From Vibrio sp. 10N (GTDB taxonomy: Bacteria > Pseudomonadota > Gammaproteobacteria > Enterobacterales > Vibrionaceae), in NCBI RefSeq assembly GCF_036245475.1, contig NZ_BTPM01000001.1:3410001-3474000 (forward strand): a stretch of 64,000 nt of DNA, written 5' to 3'. Below the pieces are notes generated by a model that saw only the letters and a program-made list of their open reading frames with translations, had not been told where the DNA came from and searched no databases. This document shows, piece after piece, positions 23,638 through 32,916 of the stretch; position 1 is the first letter of the stretch, and each line of letters begins with the position of its first letter. The position numbers were made by a program, and so were the translations under genes.

Positions 23638-24309
23638 TTAAGCCTTAACGCCCGTCACCTTTAATTCTGGATTCACCGCCGTTAGCTTCTTCACTAAAAA
23701 GTTCAATAACACCCCGTACATCGGAACAAACAGTCCCAGACTGATAACTAACTTAAAGCCATAGTCGACTAAGGCGATTTCAGTCCAATGCTCCGCCATA
23801 AACGGATCTGGGCTTTGGTAGAATGCGATCGCAAAAAAGGCGAGTGTATCGAGCGCGTTACCAAACAGTGTTGAACATGTCGGAGCAACCCACCACTGCT
23901 TCATTTGACGTAAGCGGTTGAAGACATGCACATCCAGGATTTGTCCTAGCAGATAAGCCATAAAGCTTGCCACTGCAATTCGTGCAACAAACAGATTGAA
24001 CTCACCTAAATGACTCAAACCTTGGAACTGCCCTTCAAAGAACAACACCGATAATCCATACGACACCGCTAAAGCAGGCAGCATCACCAAAAAGATGATC
24101 TTACGCGCCAGTCCAGCACCAAAGATGCGTACCGTCAGGTCTGTTGCAAGGAAAATGAACGGGAATGTAAACGCGCCCCACGTGGTGTGGAAACCAAAAA
24201 TAGTAAAGGGTAGCTGAACCAGATAGTTACTGGATGCAATGATCACTAAGTGAAATAGGACGAGGAACGTCAGGGCTTTGCGCTGCTGCGCAGGAGAAAA
24301 TGGGTTCAT
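23638..24309 (-). CDS. yhhQ: Queuosine precursor transporter (VUT/YhhQ family)
   Basis: A 223-residue inner-membrane protein with about six transmembrane helices. In E. coli YhhQ takes up the queuosine precursors preQ0 and preQ1 for tRNA modification. Family signatures seen are SSNYLVQLP (about 26-34), FHTTWGAFTFPFIFLATDL (about 40-58), ASFMAYLLGQILDVHVFNRLR (about 114-134) and the terminal FVPMYGVLLN. The frame is open upstream to 24360, but the family begins at MNPFSPAQQRKAL, so the ATG at 24309 is chosen. It stands alone between convergent gppA and the recQ pair. Confidence 0.93.
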   Translation of the reverse strand: MNPFSPAQQRKALTFLVLFHLVIIASSNYLVQLPFTIFGFHTTWGAFTFPFIFLATDLTVRIFGAGLARKIIFLVMLPALAVSYGLSVLFFEGQFQGLSHLGEFNLFVARIAVASFMAYLLGQILDVHVFNRLRQMKQWWVAPTCSTLFGNALDTLAFFAIAFYQSPDPFMAEHWTEIALVDYGFKLVISLGLFVPMYGVLLNFLVKKLTAVNPELKVTGVKA

Positions 24310-24514
24310 ATTGTACCTTTTTCGTTTTTCTTGGGGTTGAGGGAACCCAAGTTGAGGCAAAGCCTCGAGTGACTAATAAAATGTGCTTTTGCCGCACCTT
24401 AGCTTACTTAACAGTTAACTTGGTTCAGCGGCGGGCGATTATACATTAATCACTTTGAGGTGCAATAGGCGCGGCAATAGCAATCGTTTACTGTCAAACT
24501 CACACGACGAAGGA

Positions 24515-24817
24515 TTAAAAACCGCGACGAAACAGCCCAGCTAGGAAGTCTAACTCTTCTTTGCTGCCAGCGATATCGATAGCTTCAAACCACATTGATT
24601 CACTGTAGTGCTCACCTTTTAGTAACATGCGACAGCCTTCAAAATCCACCAGCCAAGTATGAATATCGGCATCCCATTGCTTCTCAATAACGGTAGCAGA
24701 TAACTGAGTCAACATCGCCATGGCGAGCGCATCAAAGCTATCAAAATCAAAAGAAGGCGTAACGATAAGTAGCTTGCCCTCTTGTTCAATATATTCACGA
24801 AGACCAAAATCAGCCAT
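24515..24817 (-). CDS. DUF3630-type protein
   Basis: A 100-residue soluble acidic protein with no membrane segment or known catalytic motif. It appears to be the DUF3630 family seen next to recQ in vibrios. Its start overlaps the recQ end by 8 bp, so it is translated with recQ. A role with RecQ can only be guessed from this coupling. The gene is real by its overlap, codon use and position. Confidence 0.75.
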   Translation of the reverse strand: MADFGLREYIEQEGKLLIVTPSFDFDSFDALAMAMLTQLSATVIEKQWDADIHTWLVDFEGCRMLLKGEHYSESMWFEAIDIAGSKEELDFLAGLFRRGF

Positions 24818-26645
24818 GACCAGTCAGATGCTCCTGTATTAAGTCGAGGAATGGGTCGGCATATTTCTCAAGCTTGCGCTCACCCACCCCATTCACGGCA
24901 AGCATTTCACCATACGACGTCGGTAAGATCTCCGCCATATCAATCAAAGTCGCATCACTGAACACCACATACGGTGGTAAACCGTCTTCGTCAGCGATCG
25001 ACTTACGCAGTTTACGAAGCTTAGCGAACAGCTTCTTATCATAGTGTTTCGATGCGAGCTTATCCGATTTAGCGCTGCGCGCCGCGGTATCAAGCCTTGG
25101 TACGGCCAGCTCAAGTGTGGTTTCTCCGCGCAATAACGGGCGCGCTTCTTCTGTCAGCTGCAATGTTGAGTTGCGAGTGATGTTCTGGCTCAGCAAACCT
25201 TTGTGCACCAACTGCCTGAAGATACTGACCCAATAATCGTGACTATGGTCTCGGCCTATCCCGTAAGTGGTGAGCTTGTCATGACCATGTTCGCGAATAC
25301 GGATATTCGACATGCCACGTAATACTTCCACCACATAACTGATACCAAAGCTCTGATTGACGCGATAGACACAAGACAGTGCCTTTTGCGCTTCTTGCGT
25401 GGCATCAAAGTGCTTAGGGGGATCGAGACAAATATCGCAGTTGCCACACGGCTGCTCACGATACTCGCCAAAATAGTTCAATAGCACCTGACGTCGACAG
25501 GTTTGTGCCTCCGCAAATGCGCTCATCGCATTCAACTTATGGCTTTCCACCTGCTTTTGTGGCCCTTCGGGTTTCTCATCCACCATGCGACGTAACCACC
25601 CCATATCTGCTGGGTCGTACAGCATCATGGCTTCGGCCGGCAAACCATCGCGCCCGGCTCGGCCGGTCTCTTGGTAATAAGACTCGATGTTACGCGGGAT
25701 ATCAAAGTGAGCAACGAAACGTACGTTCGGTTTGTTGATGCCCATACCAAAGGCTACCGTCGCCACCACGACTTGAATGTCGTCTCGCTGAAAAGCATCT
25801 TGAACATACGCGCGCTCATCGGTATCCATGCCCGCATGATAGCCAGCGGCTCGAATATGGTTTCCACACAACTTTTCGGTGAGCATTTCCACCTTTTTGC
25901 GACTGCCGCAATAGATGATTCCGCTACCGCCTTTGTTTTCACCAAGAAAACGTACGATCTGTGAAACCGGCTTGTGTTTTTCAACCAAGGTGTAGCGAAT
26001 ATTGGGTCTATCGAAACTGCCCAAATACTCATGCGGATTTTGCAAGTTAAGTCGATGGATAATGTCTTTGCGAGTCGCATCGTCAGCGGTTGCAGTCAGC
26101 GCCACGACAGGCACATAAGGGAACTGTTCTTTCAAACGGCCAAGCGCAGCGTACTCTGGGCGGAAATCGTGTCCCCATTGCGAGATACAGTGTGCTTCAT
26201 CCACCGCAATCATCGACAGTTCTATGTGCCCGAGTCGTTCGATAAAGTCATGCATCAACACTCGCTCTGGCGATACATACACCAGCTTAAGCTGGCCAGT
26301 ATTCATGCGGCGATAGATATCAATCAACGCCTCTCGCGATTGAGTCGAGTTGATGCACTCAGCGGCAACACCGTCGGCTTTAAGCTGATCGACTTGGTCT
26401 TTCATCAGGGAAATCAGTGGCGAGATGACCAGCGTTACGCCAGGGCGCACCAAGGCTGGGATCTGATAACAGAGAGATTTACCGCCACCCGTTGGCATGA
26501 TAACTAAGCCATCATTACCTGCAATAGCGCTATCGATGACTTCTTGCTGTCCCGGTCGAAACTCTTGATAGCCGAAAACGGACTCTAAGACCGACTGCGA
26601 ACTGGGTAGCGATTCAGATTGTTCTGCAGCGAGTACAGCGGTCAT
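24810..26645 (-). CDS. recQ: ATP-dependent DNA helicase RecQ
   Basis: RecQ is a 3'-5' superfamily 2 helicase for recombination repair (RecF pathway). This 611-residue protein matches E. coli (609). Walker A MPTGGGKS is at 50-57, DEAH at 149-152 followed by the aromatic-rich loop ISQWGHDFR, and motif [12 protein letters not shown] near 330. The zinc site follows (C...CGNCDIC near 390-415), then the winged helix and the C-terminal HRDC domain (about 530-605, with [19 protein letters not shown]). The N-terminus has about 15 residues of loose extension before [15 protein letters not shown]. Confidence 0.97.
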   Translation of the reverse strand: MTAVLAAEQSESLPSSQSVLESVFGYQEFRPGQQEVIDSAIAGNDGLVIMPTGGGKSLCYQIPALVRPGVTLVISPLISLMKDQVDQLKADGVAAECINSTQSREALIDIYRRMNTGQLKLVYVSPERVLMHDFIERLGHIELSMIAVDEAHCISQWGHDFRPEYAALGRLKEQFPYVPVVALTATADDATRKDIIHRLNLQNPHEYLGSFDRPNIRYTLVEKHKPVSQIVRFLGENKGGSGIIYCGSRKKVEMLTEKLCGNHIRAAGYHAGMDTDERAYVQDAFQRDDIQVVVATVAFGMGINKPNVRFVAHFDIPRNIESYYQETGRAGRDGLPAEAMMLYDPADMGWLRRMVDEKPEGPQKQVESHKLNAMSAFAEAQTCRRQVLLNYFGEYREQPCGNCDICLDPPKHFDATQEAQKALSCVYRVNQSFGISYVVEVLRGMSNIRIREHGHDKLTTYGIGRDHSHDYWVSIFRQLVHKGLLSQNITRNSTLQLTEEARPLLRGETTLELAVPRLDTAARSAKSDKLASKHYDKKLFAKLRKLRKSIADEDGLPPYVVFSDATLIDMAEILPTSYGEMLAVNGVGERKLEKYADPFLDLIQEHLTGHG

Positions 26646-26851
26646 GCAATATCCTGATGAAAGTCTTTGATAGGTCGAAAACGCTACATTGTAGAGGTGT
26701 TACCACGCGAAGGAAACTCAATTTACTCAGCGAGGTGAAGAAAAAGTAACGCCATATCGCGCATTAAATAGTCCAAATCTACACAACACGTTATACTCAA
26801 ACGCTTTCCTCCCCCTTATTTGGTCACAGACCCGCTCTTGAGAAAATTTGC

Positions 26852-27754
26852 ATGTCACTAGAAGAACAACAAAGAGCCAAACAAGGCGTATTGCTCGCCA
26901 TCGGTGCTTACACTATGTGGGGCATAGCTCCCATCTACTTCAAAGCACTCAGTGCTGTCTCCCCTCTAGAAATCCTCAGTCACCGTGTGGTTTGGTCGTT
27001 TGTATTGCTGACGGCTCTGCTTCACTTTGGCCGTCGCTGGCGTGGTGTCCGCGATGTCCTTCGCTCCAAAAAGAAGATGGGCTATCTGATTACCACCGCC
27101 CTGCTGGTTGGCGTCAATTGGCTTATCTTCATATGGGCGGTGAATGCCAACCACATGCTCGATGCCAGCCTAGGGTATTACATTAACCCACTGATCAACG
27201 TGATACTTGGCATGTTGTTTTTGGGTGAGCGACTTAGAAAATTGCAGTGGTTTGCCGTCGCGCTCGCAACCATTGGCGTGTTGATCCAGCTAATAGCATT
27301 TGGCTCAGTGCCTGTCGTCGCACTGGCCTTGGCGATGAGTTTTGGTCTCTATGGACTGCTTCGTAAGAAAGTCAGTTTGGATGCCCAAACCGGCCTGTTT
27401 ATTGAGACTTTGGTAATGCTGCCCGCAGCGGCGATTTATATCCTGTTCATCGCTGATACCGCAACATCAAACATGATGGATAACAGTGCGACACTGAATC
27501 TATTGCTTATCTCAGCGGGTATTGTAACGACACTGCCCCTGCTTTGCTTTACCGGTGCAGCGACTCGCTTAAAACTATCAACATTAGGCTTCTTCCAATA
27601 TATTGGTCCTAGCTTGATGTTTTTATTGGCAGTATTGGTGTATGGCGAAGCCTTTACCCTGGATAAGGCTCTGACCTTTGGTTTCATCTGGAGCGCATTA
27701 GTGGTGTTTAGCTTAGATGGACTGAAAACCAGCCGAGCCAACAAAAAACGCTAA
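26852..27754 (+). CDS. rarD: EamA-family transporter RarD
   Basis: A 300-residue inner-membrane protein with ten predicted helices in two EamA repeats. The N-terminus KQGVLLAIGAYTMWGIAPIYFK is the RarD signature, which separates it from other drug/metabolite transporters. RarD was first linked to chloramphenicol sensitivity; its substrate is not settled. It is divergent from recQ with a 206-bp AT-rich gap. Confidence 0.9.
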   Translation: MSLEEQQRAKQGVLLAIGAYTMWGIAPIYFKALSAVSPLEILSHRVVWSFVLLTALLHFGRRWRGVRDVLRSKKKMGYLITTALLVGVNWLIFIWAVNANHMLDASLGYYINPLINVILGMLFLGERLRKLQWFAVALATIGVLIQLIAFGSVPVVALALAMSFGLYGLLRKKVSLDAQTGLFIETLVMLPAAAIYILFIADTATSNMMDNSATLNLLLISAGIVTTLPLLCFTGAATRLKLSTLGFFQYIGPSLMFLLAVLVYGEAFTLDKALTFGFIWSALVVFSLDGLKTSRANKKR

Positions 27755-27772
27755 TTCAACATTATTGATGCC

Positions 27773-27802
27773 TGAGGTGTCCATTTTTTACAAGACACCT
27801 CA
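27773..27802. terminator. Inverted repeat after rarD, possible weak terminator
   Basis: Nine-bp arms TGAGGTGTC / GACACCTCA around a 12-nt loop, 19 bp after the rarD stop. There is no proper T run, so it may be a weak terminator or an operator for the next gene. Confidence 0.4.
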
Positions 27803-27852
27803 CCTTTCCACCTCCTATACTGGAACCACTGTTATTAATAGAAGGAGATCAC

Positions 27853-28644
27853 ATGGAGAAGATAGATTATCTGTCATCGCCGATCCCGGCTATTAATCTC
27901 ATTAGTGGCCGCTACAAAAAGTTTGCCTTTCAAAAGCACTACCACCTCGACTATCACTTTGGGTTGATTGTCAGTGGTCAGCAGCAATTCCAACTAAAAG
28001 GCACATCGTATACCAGCGGCCCCGGTGACCTCGTGCTCATGCCACCCGACGAGCTCCATGATGGGCAATCTCGTCATGAAGAAGGCTACCAGGTTAAAGT
28101 ACTCACCGTTTCAGCACCTTGGCTGACTCAGTTTGCCATGAGTAATGACACTGGTGGTTTAGGTTTTCGTTCTCCAATTGTGCGTGAACCTGAATTGTTT
28201 CGCTCATTACTCAATGTCCATACAACATTGAGTAGCGGTAAAATGAGCGCATTGGCACTGGACTGTATCCCACTAGATGGCTTTCAAAACTTACTGGATA
28301 GACACGGTAGACCGCTGTCTGCTGAGCCCCATGCCATTGGCTCTCAGTCTCTTCAACGGGTTCGCGAGTACATAATGGCGCACCTTGATCAGGCAATCCG
28401 ACTTGAGCAACTTGCTGGGCTTTGTGATTTAAGCCCCCGACAATTTCATCGCCAATTTAAATTGGCAACGGGCATGTCGCCACACGCCTGGCTGACCCGA
28501 CTTAGGCTTGAAAAAAGCATGACTCTGATGAAAGCGGGACAGTCAGCGGTGAAAGTCGCACTGCAGACAGGTTTTTACGATCAGGCACACTTTAGTAAGG
28601 CTTTTCGAAACGTGTATGGCGTTTCACCTTCAAACATCAACTAA
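27853..28644 (+). CDS. AraC-family regulator with cupin sensor domain
   Basis: A 263-residue transcription factor. The N-terminal half is an AraC-type cupin (residues 1-100; the metal/ligand-like HYHLDYHFGLI is at about 29-39 and GDLVLMPPDELHDG at about 58-71). The C-terminal half carries two helix-turn-helix motifs, the second ending in the AraC signature ALQTGFYDQAHFSKAFRNVYG near 235-255. A strong Shine-Dalgarno AGAAGGAG precedes the ATG. The LysE-type exporter gene starts 17 bp after its stop, so the pair is likely an operon in which the regulator senses the exported amino acid. The ligand is unknown. Confidence 0.88.
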   Translation: MEKIDYLSSPIPAINLISGRYKKFAFQKHYHLDYHFGLIVSGQQQFQLKGTSYTSGPGDLVLMPPDELHDGQSRHEEGYQVKVLTVSAPWLTQFAMSNDTGGLGFRSPIVREPELFRSLLNVHTTLSSGKMSALALDCIPLDGFQNLLDRHGRPLSAEPHAIGSQSLQRVREYIMAHLDQAIRLEQLAGLCDLSPRQFHRQFKLATGMSPHAWLTRLRLEKSMTLMKAGQSAVKVALQTGFYDQAHFSKAFRNVYGVSPSNIN

Positions 28645-28661
28645 CTAACTTCGATACCACC

Positions 28662-29318
28662 ATGAATGAACTTACTATCTTAATGACACTGGCCACGGTG
28701 CACTTTGTTGCGCTCATGAGTCCGGGCCCAGACTTTGCACTTGTGGTACAAAATGCCACTCGGTTTGGGCGCCAAACTGGCTTCTATATTGCTCTTGGGC
28801 TTTCCTTTGGCATCTTACTTCACTCAATATTCAGTCTGACCGGTGTCAGCTATGTCGTGCACCAACACCCAACTCTGTTTGCTTTGATGCAAATCGCTGG
28901 CGGCAGTTACCTACTTTACCTCGGTGTCGGAGCGTTACGCTCTGTATCTGGTCGATGGGCACAGCGCCACCAACCAGGCGACCTCGCCAACGACCCGAGC
29001 TTGCTACTCTCAAGTCGCAGACAAGCATTTTCTCGTGGCTTTACCACCAATATTCTCAACCCTAAGGCATTAGTGTTTTTTATCAGTTTGATGTCGAGCT
29101 TGGTACCCTCAACCATGTCGATTCCAGGCAAGATCACCGCACTAGTGATTCTGTGGTCACTGTCTTTAGCCTGGTTTTCTTTCTTAGCGTGGGCATTATC
29201 GACAAAGCGCATGCAACGCAAGTTGGGGGCTGCAGCGATCTATATTGACGGACTGTGTGGCGTGCTCTTTTCTGGAATTGGTGTGACCATCTTCACACAG
29301 GTATTTTTCAGCCTATAG
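28662..29318 (+). CDS. LysE/RhtB-family exporter
   Basis: A 218-residue inner-membrane protein with about six helices. The N-terminal LMSPGPDFALVVQNATRFG (about 20-38) is the LysE/RhtB signature, and GFTTNILNPKALVFFISLM is the second conserved block. Such proteins export amino acids or related metabolites (lysine, homoserine, threonine). The substrate cannot be told. It is cotranscribed with the AraC gene just upstream. Confidence 0.9.
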   Translation: MNELTILMTLATVHFVALMSPGPDFALVVQNATRFGRQTGFYIALGLSFGILLHSIFSLTGVSYVVHQHPTLFALMQIAGGSYLLYLGVGALRSVSGRWAQRHQPGDLANDPSLLLSSRRQAFSRGFTTNILNPKALVFFISLMSSLVPSTMSIPGKITALVILWSLSLAWFSFLAWALSTKRMQRKLGAAAIYIDGLCGVLFSGIGVTIFTQVFFSL

Positions 29319-29337
29319 TGCATTTTGCGCCATTAGA

Positions 29338-29389
29338 CACGAAGCGTGTGCGAGATCTCTCACAAAGCCTTAGGCCTTTATCGCTTCGT
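29338..29389. repeat. Wide inverted repeat after the LysE gene
   Basis: Arms CACGAAGCG (29338-29346) and CGCTTCGTG (29381-29389) enclose 34 bp that include the VarA-type box. It has no T run, so it is a doubtful terminator. Confidence 0.35.
29347..29364. promoter_or_regulatory. VarA/UvrY/GacA-type upstream box of csrB
   Basis: TGTGCGAGATCTCTCACA is an imperfect 18-bp palindrome that fits the TGTnnG-N6-CTnACA pattern bound by UvrY, GacA and VarA. It lies about 160 bp upstream of the presumed csrB start, the far-upstream place usual for these regulators. Confidence 0.7.
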
Positions 29390-29490
29390 GCTACAAGCGT
29401 TCAACCCTAAAGAACCATAAGTCATTGTTTTATAACGATAATAGATAAATTCTCTTTCTTGAGGCGAAACAAAACTGCCGATTTAACCGA

Positions 29491-29518
29491 TTGCTCAGAG
29501 GCTGTTTTCGTTTAATAT
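29491..29518 (+). promoter_or_regulatory. csrB promoter
   Basis: TTGCTC (29491-29496), 16 bp, TAATAT (29513-29518). Transcription would start about 29525, just where the GGA-rich sequence begins. Confidence 0.6.
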
Positions 29519-29524
29519 TAATCA

Positions 29525-29945
29525 TGTCGGAAGGATGCTGACACGGAACAGGAAACGCTCACGGATTTGGGCATCTTCAGGAAGAAGATACGGTTATTCA
29601 GGATGAATGATCGGCATGGAAAGCAAATTGGACATTGAATGGACGCAATAGTAACTAGGATGGTTACTACTAAGGAAAGACAATGGACACCTCTGGATGA
29701 GGCAAGGACTTAGCATCAGGATGATGTCAGGGACACCGCTCAGGGAACAAGTGAAGTGCGCTAACGAGGATTGTTAGCAGATCAGGATAAGATCATTAGG
29801 ACACCGCTAGGAAGGCGACGAAAGGACTAAGCTGACGGATTACAGCACACTATCATGGATTAGATGCATGGAGCACTTTTAGTAGCCGGATTGCTGCGAG
29901 TAAGACTATAACCCCGATGGGCGCAAGCCCTCGGGGTTTTTCTTT
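29525..29945 (+). ncRNA. csrB: CsrB-family regulatory RNA
   Basis: About 420 nt with no coding capacity and 27 GGA triplets on the plus strand by my count, many as AGGA or GGATG in hairpin loops, which is the make-up of CsrB RNAs that titrate the RNA-binding protein CsrA. In vibrios they are turned on by VarS/VarA and control quorum sensing and virulence. The promoter, the far-upstream VarA-type box and a strong terminator (stem ACCCCGA, 29911-29941, then TTTTTC) agree. The 5' end is inferred from the promoter and may be off by a few bases. It lies before the convergent uvrD. Confidence 0.9.
29911..29941 (+). terminator. csrB terminator
   Basis: ACCCCGA...TCGGGGT stem with inner GGGC/GCCC pairing and a following T run; it forms the 3' end of CsrB. 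Confidence 0.9.
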
Positions 29946-29994
29946 GTCTGCGGTTTACCGCTTCAGATACCATTCAATCGAGATCAGCAGATAC

Positions 29995-30026
29995 AAAAAA
30001 GGAGCTCATCACTCAGCTCCTTTTCC
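29995..30026 (-). terminator. Terminator of uvrD
   Basis: Stem GGAGCT / AGCTCC with an 8-nt loop and TTTTTTG on the minus strand, 24 bp after the uvrD stop. Confidence 0.8.
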
Positions 30027-30049
30027 TTTAAACCGCCCTACTAAGTGGT

Positions 30050-32221
30050 TTACAGCTTTTCAAGTTTGGCGTACTGCGTCACCAACCACTTAATACCTTC
30101 ACCATTAAAGGCAACTTGCACACGGCTCTGAGGACCACTTCCTTCAAAGTTTATGATGGTTCCTTCACCAAATTTAGGGTGCATCACGCGCTCGCCCAAA
30201 TTAAAGCCCGTTTCGTTGAAGTTATTCTTCACTTCCGTTTGGCTAAAGCGGCCAGCAGTGGTTGGGCGACTTACTTGCGCCTTCATGCGAACTTCTTGCA
30301 AACACGTTTCTGGCAGCTCACGAATAAAGCGCGACGGCTTGTGATACTTGTCTTGTCCATACAGACGGCGCATCTCGGCGTAAGTGATAAACAGCTTTTC
30401 CATGGCGCGCGTCATACCTACGTAACAGAGACGGCGCTCTTCCTCTAACCTGCCCGCTTCTTCTGCTGACATTTGGCTTGGGAACATGCCTTCTTCAACG
30501 CCGACCATAAACACCATAGGGAACTCTAGACCCTTTGCACTGTGCAGCGTCATCAGTTGGACCGCATCATCAAACTCATCAGCTTGTCCTTCTCCCGCTT
30601 CTAACGCTGCATGAGTTAAGAACGCCGTCAGTAACGTCATATCTTCCGCTTCTTCAGGTTTCTCAAACTGACGCGTTGCGGTTACGAGCTCTTCCAAGTT
30701 TTCAATACGCGCCTTAGACTTTTCGCCCTTCTCTTGCTCATACATAGCAAATAGCCCAGAGGTCTTAATCACATGGTCAGTTTGCTCATGAAGCGGCGAT
30801 TCAAACGTGTCGTCTTCGAGTGCGTTGATAAGCTCAATAAAACGCGACAACGCGCCGGCAGCACGCCCAGCAAGAACTTTCTCATCCAGTAATGCAATAC
30901 TTGCTTCCCACAGCGTTGCACCGCGATCGCGAGCGGCGAAACGAATGGTATCTAGGGTTTTATCCCCCAACCCACGAGTTGGTGTATTCACAATACGCTC
31001 GAATGCTGCATCATCATTGCGATTAGCCATCAAGCGCAAATAACCCAAGGCATCTTTGATCTCTTGGCGCTCGAAGAATCGCATACCACCATAAATACGG
31101 TATGGCAGCTGTGCTTGAATCAAGGCCTCTTCGAGAACACGAGACTGGGCATTATTTCGGTACAGCATGGCGCAGTCCGTAAGGCTGCCACCTTTATCCT
31201 GCCACTCTTTGATCTTACCGACAGCAAAACGCGCTTCATCGAGTTCGTTATACGCAGAGTAGACCGAAATCTTTTCGCCTTCATTGCCCTCGGTCCACAG
31301 CTCCTTGCCCATACGCTCGGTATTATTGGCAATCAGCTCATTGGCGGCCTCTAGAATGGTTTTCGTCGAACGATAGTTCTGCTCTAGGCGAATGGTTTTC
31401 GCACCTAAGTATTCATCCAAGAATTTTTGAATATTCTCAACCTTGGCGCCGCGCCAGCCATAGATCGACTGATCATCATCACCGACAATCATTACCTTAC
31501 AGTCAGCACCGGTCATCATACGCAGCCAAGCGTATTGAATGTTGTTGGTATCTTGGAATTCGTCCACCAAAATGTGCTTAAAGCGGGCTTGATAATGCTC
31601 TCTAACAAACCTGTTGTCGCGTAGCAGTTCATGGGCGCGCAATAGGATTTCGGCAAAATCCACCAGCCCAGCACGATCGCACGCTTCTTGGTACGCGGTA
31701 TATATTTGTAGATAAGTCTTGGTGACAGGATCTTGATAGCTATCAATATGCTGTGGTCGCAAGCCTTCGTCTTTTTTACCGTTGATCCACCAGGCAGCTT
31801 GACGGGCTGGCCATTGCTTCTCGTCGAGATTCTGCGCTTTGATTAAGCGCTTAAGCAACCTTTGCTGATCATCGGTATCAATGATTTGAAAGTCTTCTGG
31901 AAGTTTGGCATCAAGATAATGTGCGCGAAGGATACGGTGACAAATACCATGAAACGTGCCATTCCACATACCCGACGCACTGCCCATCATCAGCTCTTCA
32001 ATACGCCCTCTCATTTCCGCAGCCGCTTTATTGGTAAAGGTCACGGACATAATGGAAAACGGAGACGCATTCTCTACTGACATAAGCCAAGCGATGCGGT
32101 GAACAAGCACCCGTGTTTTACCACTACCGGCGCCGGCAAGAACGAGCATGTGCTCTAGAGGGGCTGCAACAGCTTCACGCTGCTTGTCATTGAGACCGTC
32201 GAGAAGAAGAGAAGGATCCAT
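30050..32221 (-). CDS. uvrD: DNA helicase II
   Basis: UvrD is the superfamily 1 helicase that removes incised strands in nucleotide excision and mismatch repair. This 723-residue protein matches E. coli UvrD (720). Walker A AGAGSGKT is at 29-36; the DEFQDTN motif II is near 220; the QSIYGWRG motif III near 250; and the VQLMTLHSAKGLEF motif near 555. The C-terminal Tudor-like part ends VAFNGEGIKWLVTQYAKLEKL. A possible LexA site lies 16-31 bp upstream. Confidence 0.98.
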   Translation of the reverse strand: MDPSLLLDGLNDKQREAVAAPLEHMLVLAGAGSGKTRVLVHRIAWLMSVENASPFSIMSVTFTNKAAAEMRGRIEELMMGSASGMWNGTFHGICHRILRAHYLDAKLPEDFQIIDTDDQQRLLKRLIKAQNLDEKQWPARQAAWWINGKKDEGLRPQHIDSYQDPVTKTYLQIYTAYQEACDRAGLVDFAEILLRAHELLRDNRFVREHYQARFKHILVDEFQDTNNIQYAWLRMMTGADCKVMIVGDDDQSIYGWRGAKVENIQKFLDEYLGAKTIRLEQNYRSTKTILEAANELIANNTERMGKELWTEGNEGEKISVYSAYNELDEARFAVGKIKEWQDKGGSLTDCAMLYRNNAQSRVLEEALIQAQLPYRIYGGMRFFERQEIKDALGYLRLMANRNDDAAFERIVNTPTRGLGDKTLDTIRFAARDRGATLWEASIALLDEKVLAGRAAGALSRFIELINALEDDTFESPLHEQTDHVIKTSGLFAMYEQEKGEKSKARIENLEELVTATRQFEKPEEAEDMTLLTAFLTHAALEAGEGQADEFDDAVQLMTLHSAKGLEFPMVFMVGVEEGMFPSQMSAEEAGRLEEERRLCYVGMTRAMEKLFITYAEMRRLYGQDKYHKPSRFIRELPETCLQEVRMKAQVSRPTTAGRFSQTEVKNNFNETGFNLGERVMHPKFGEGTIINFEGSGPQSRVQVAFNGEGIKWLVTQYAKLEKL

Positions 32222-32236
32222 GGTGAGTCTTATCTA

Positions 32237-32252
32237 CTGGTTATTTATACAT
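32237..32252. promoter_or_regulatory. Candidate LexA box of uvrD
   Basis: CTGGTTATTTATACAT agrees with CTGT-N8-ACAG at 6 of 8 fixed positions and lies 16-31 bp before the uvrD start. uvrD is an SOS gene in E. coli. The match is partial. Confidence 0.4.
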
Positions 32253-32483
32253 ATCGGTTGATTATAACTCAAACAGTCGCGCCATTTCAGAAAAAGTTCT
32301 GTTTTTTTAAAAGACAATAAATCCCTTAAAATCATAACCATACGGCAGCATTTAACATTTTATTAAAAATATTATGATCTTTTTGAAAGATTTATCTTCC
32401 CCTTCCTATCCTATTGGTTAAGCAAGTCGCAAACAGCGGCCTGTGAAAATAAACCACAAGGATCAAGTCTCGAGGAAAGAACT

Positions 32484-32744
32484 ATGAAAACTACCAATCT
32501 AGCTATCACAGCAGCTGTTACCGGTCTAATCGCTCTTGGCGGTGCAACACTTGGCGCAGCACCTGCTCATGCTGCCGACAAAGAAAAATGCTATGGCGTA
32601 TCAAAAGCAGGCCAAAACGATTGTGCGACTAAAACCAGTTCATGTGCAGGTACAGCCAAAGAAGACAACCAAAAAGATGCCTTTGTTGTCGTTCCTAAAG
32701 GTCTATGTGACAAACTCGCGGGCGGTAGCACAGAGTCTGCCTAG
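32484..32744 (+). CDS. bufA: Bufferin-type metallophore precursor (DUF2282, BufA1)
   Basis: An 86-residue exported precursor peptide. Residues 1-30 form a signal peptide ending APAHA (cleavage before about residue 31). The mature part has exactly four cysteines, C36, C47, C54 and C75, in the family order [14 protein letters not shown]...SCAGT...VPKGLC. The DUF2282 family has been renamed bufferins: ribosomally made peptides whose cysteines are modified by an MNIO enzyme so that they bind copper in the periplasm. The next genes encode that enzyme, its partner and a DoxX protein. A Shine-Dalgarno GAGGAAAG lies 6 nt before the ATG. A hairpin follows the gene. The exact modification here is inferred. 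Confidence 0.9.
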   Translation: MKTTNLAITAAVTGLIALGGATLGAAPAHAADKEKCYGVSKAGQNDCATKTSSCAGTAKEDNQKDAFVVVPKGLCDKLAGGSTESA

Positions 32745-32846
32745 TCCCTCGCATGCCAGAAGCATTAATGTTATCTGCATAGCTTGATTGTCGCTTTGTC
32801 TTCACTTTGTTTGTTCATACCAATTCAAGTGACAGCATTATCGGAG

Positions 32847-32868
32847 GGGCGTAACGGTACGCCCTTTT
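32847..32868 (+). terminator. Hairpin between bufA and bufB (partial terminator or attenuator)
   Basis: Stem GGGCGT / ACGCCC with loop AACGGT and only four T before CG. The weak T run suggests partial read-through, which would give much precursor and little enzyme. Confidence 0.6.
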
Positions 32869-32916
32869 CGTTTTCTACAACTTACCCACAGAACCTATCA
32901 GATCTGGGAGATCATT

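Noticed and set aside
24310..24514. preQ1 riboswitch before yhhQ
   Set aside because: Only a small GAGGC/GCCTC hairpin is visible; no preQ1 aptamer pattern was recognised.
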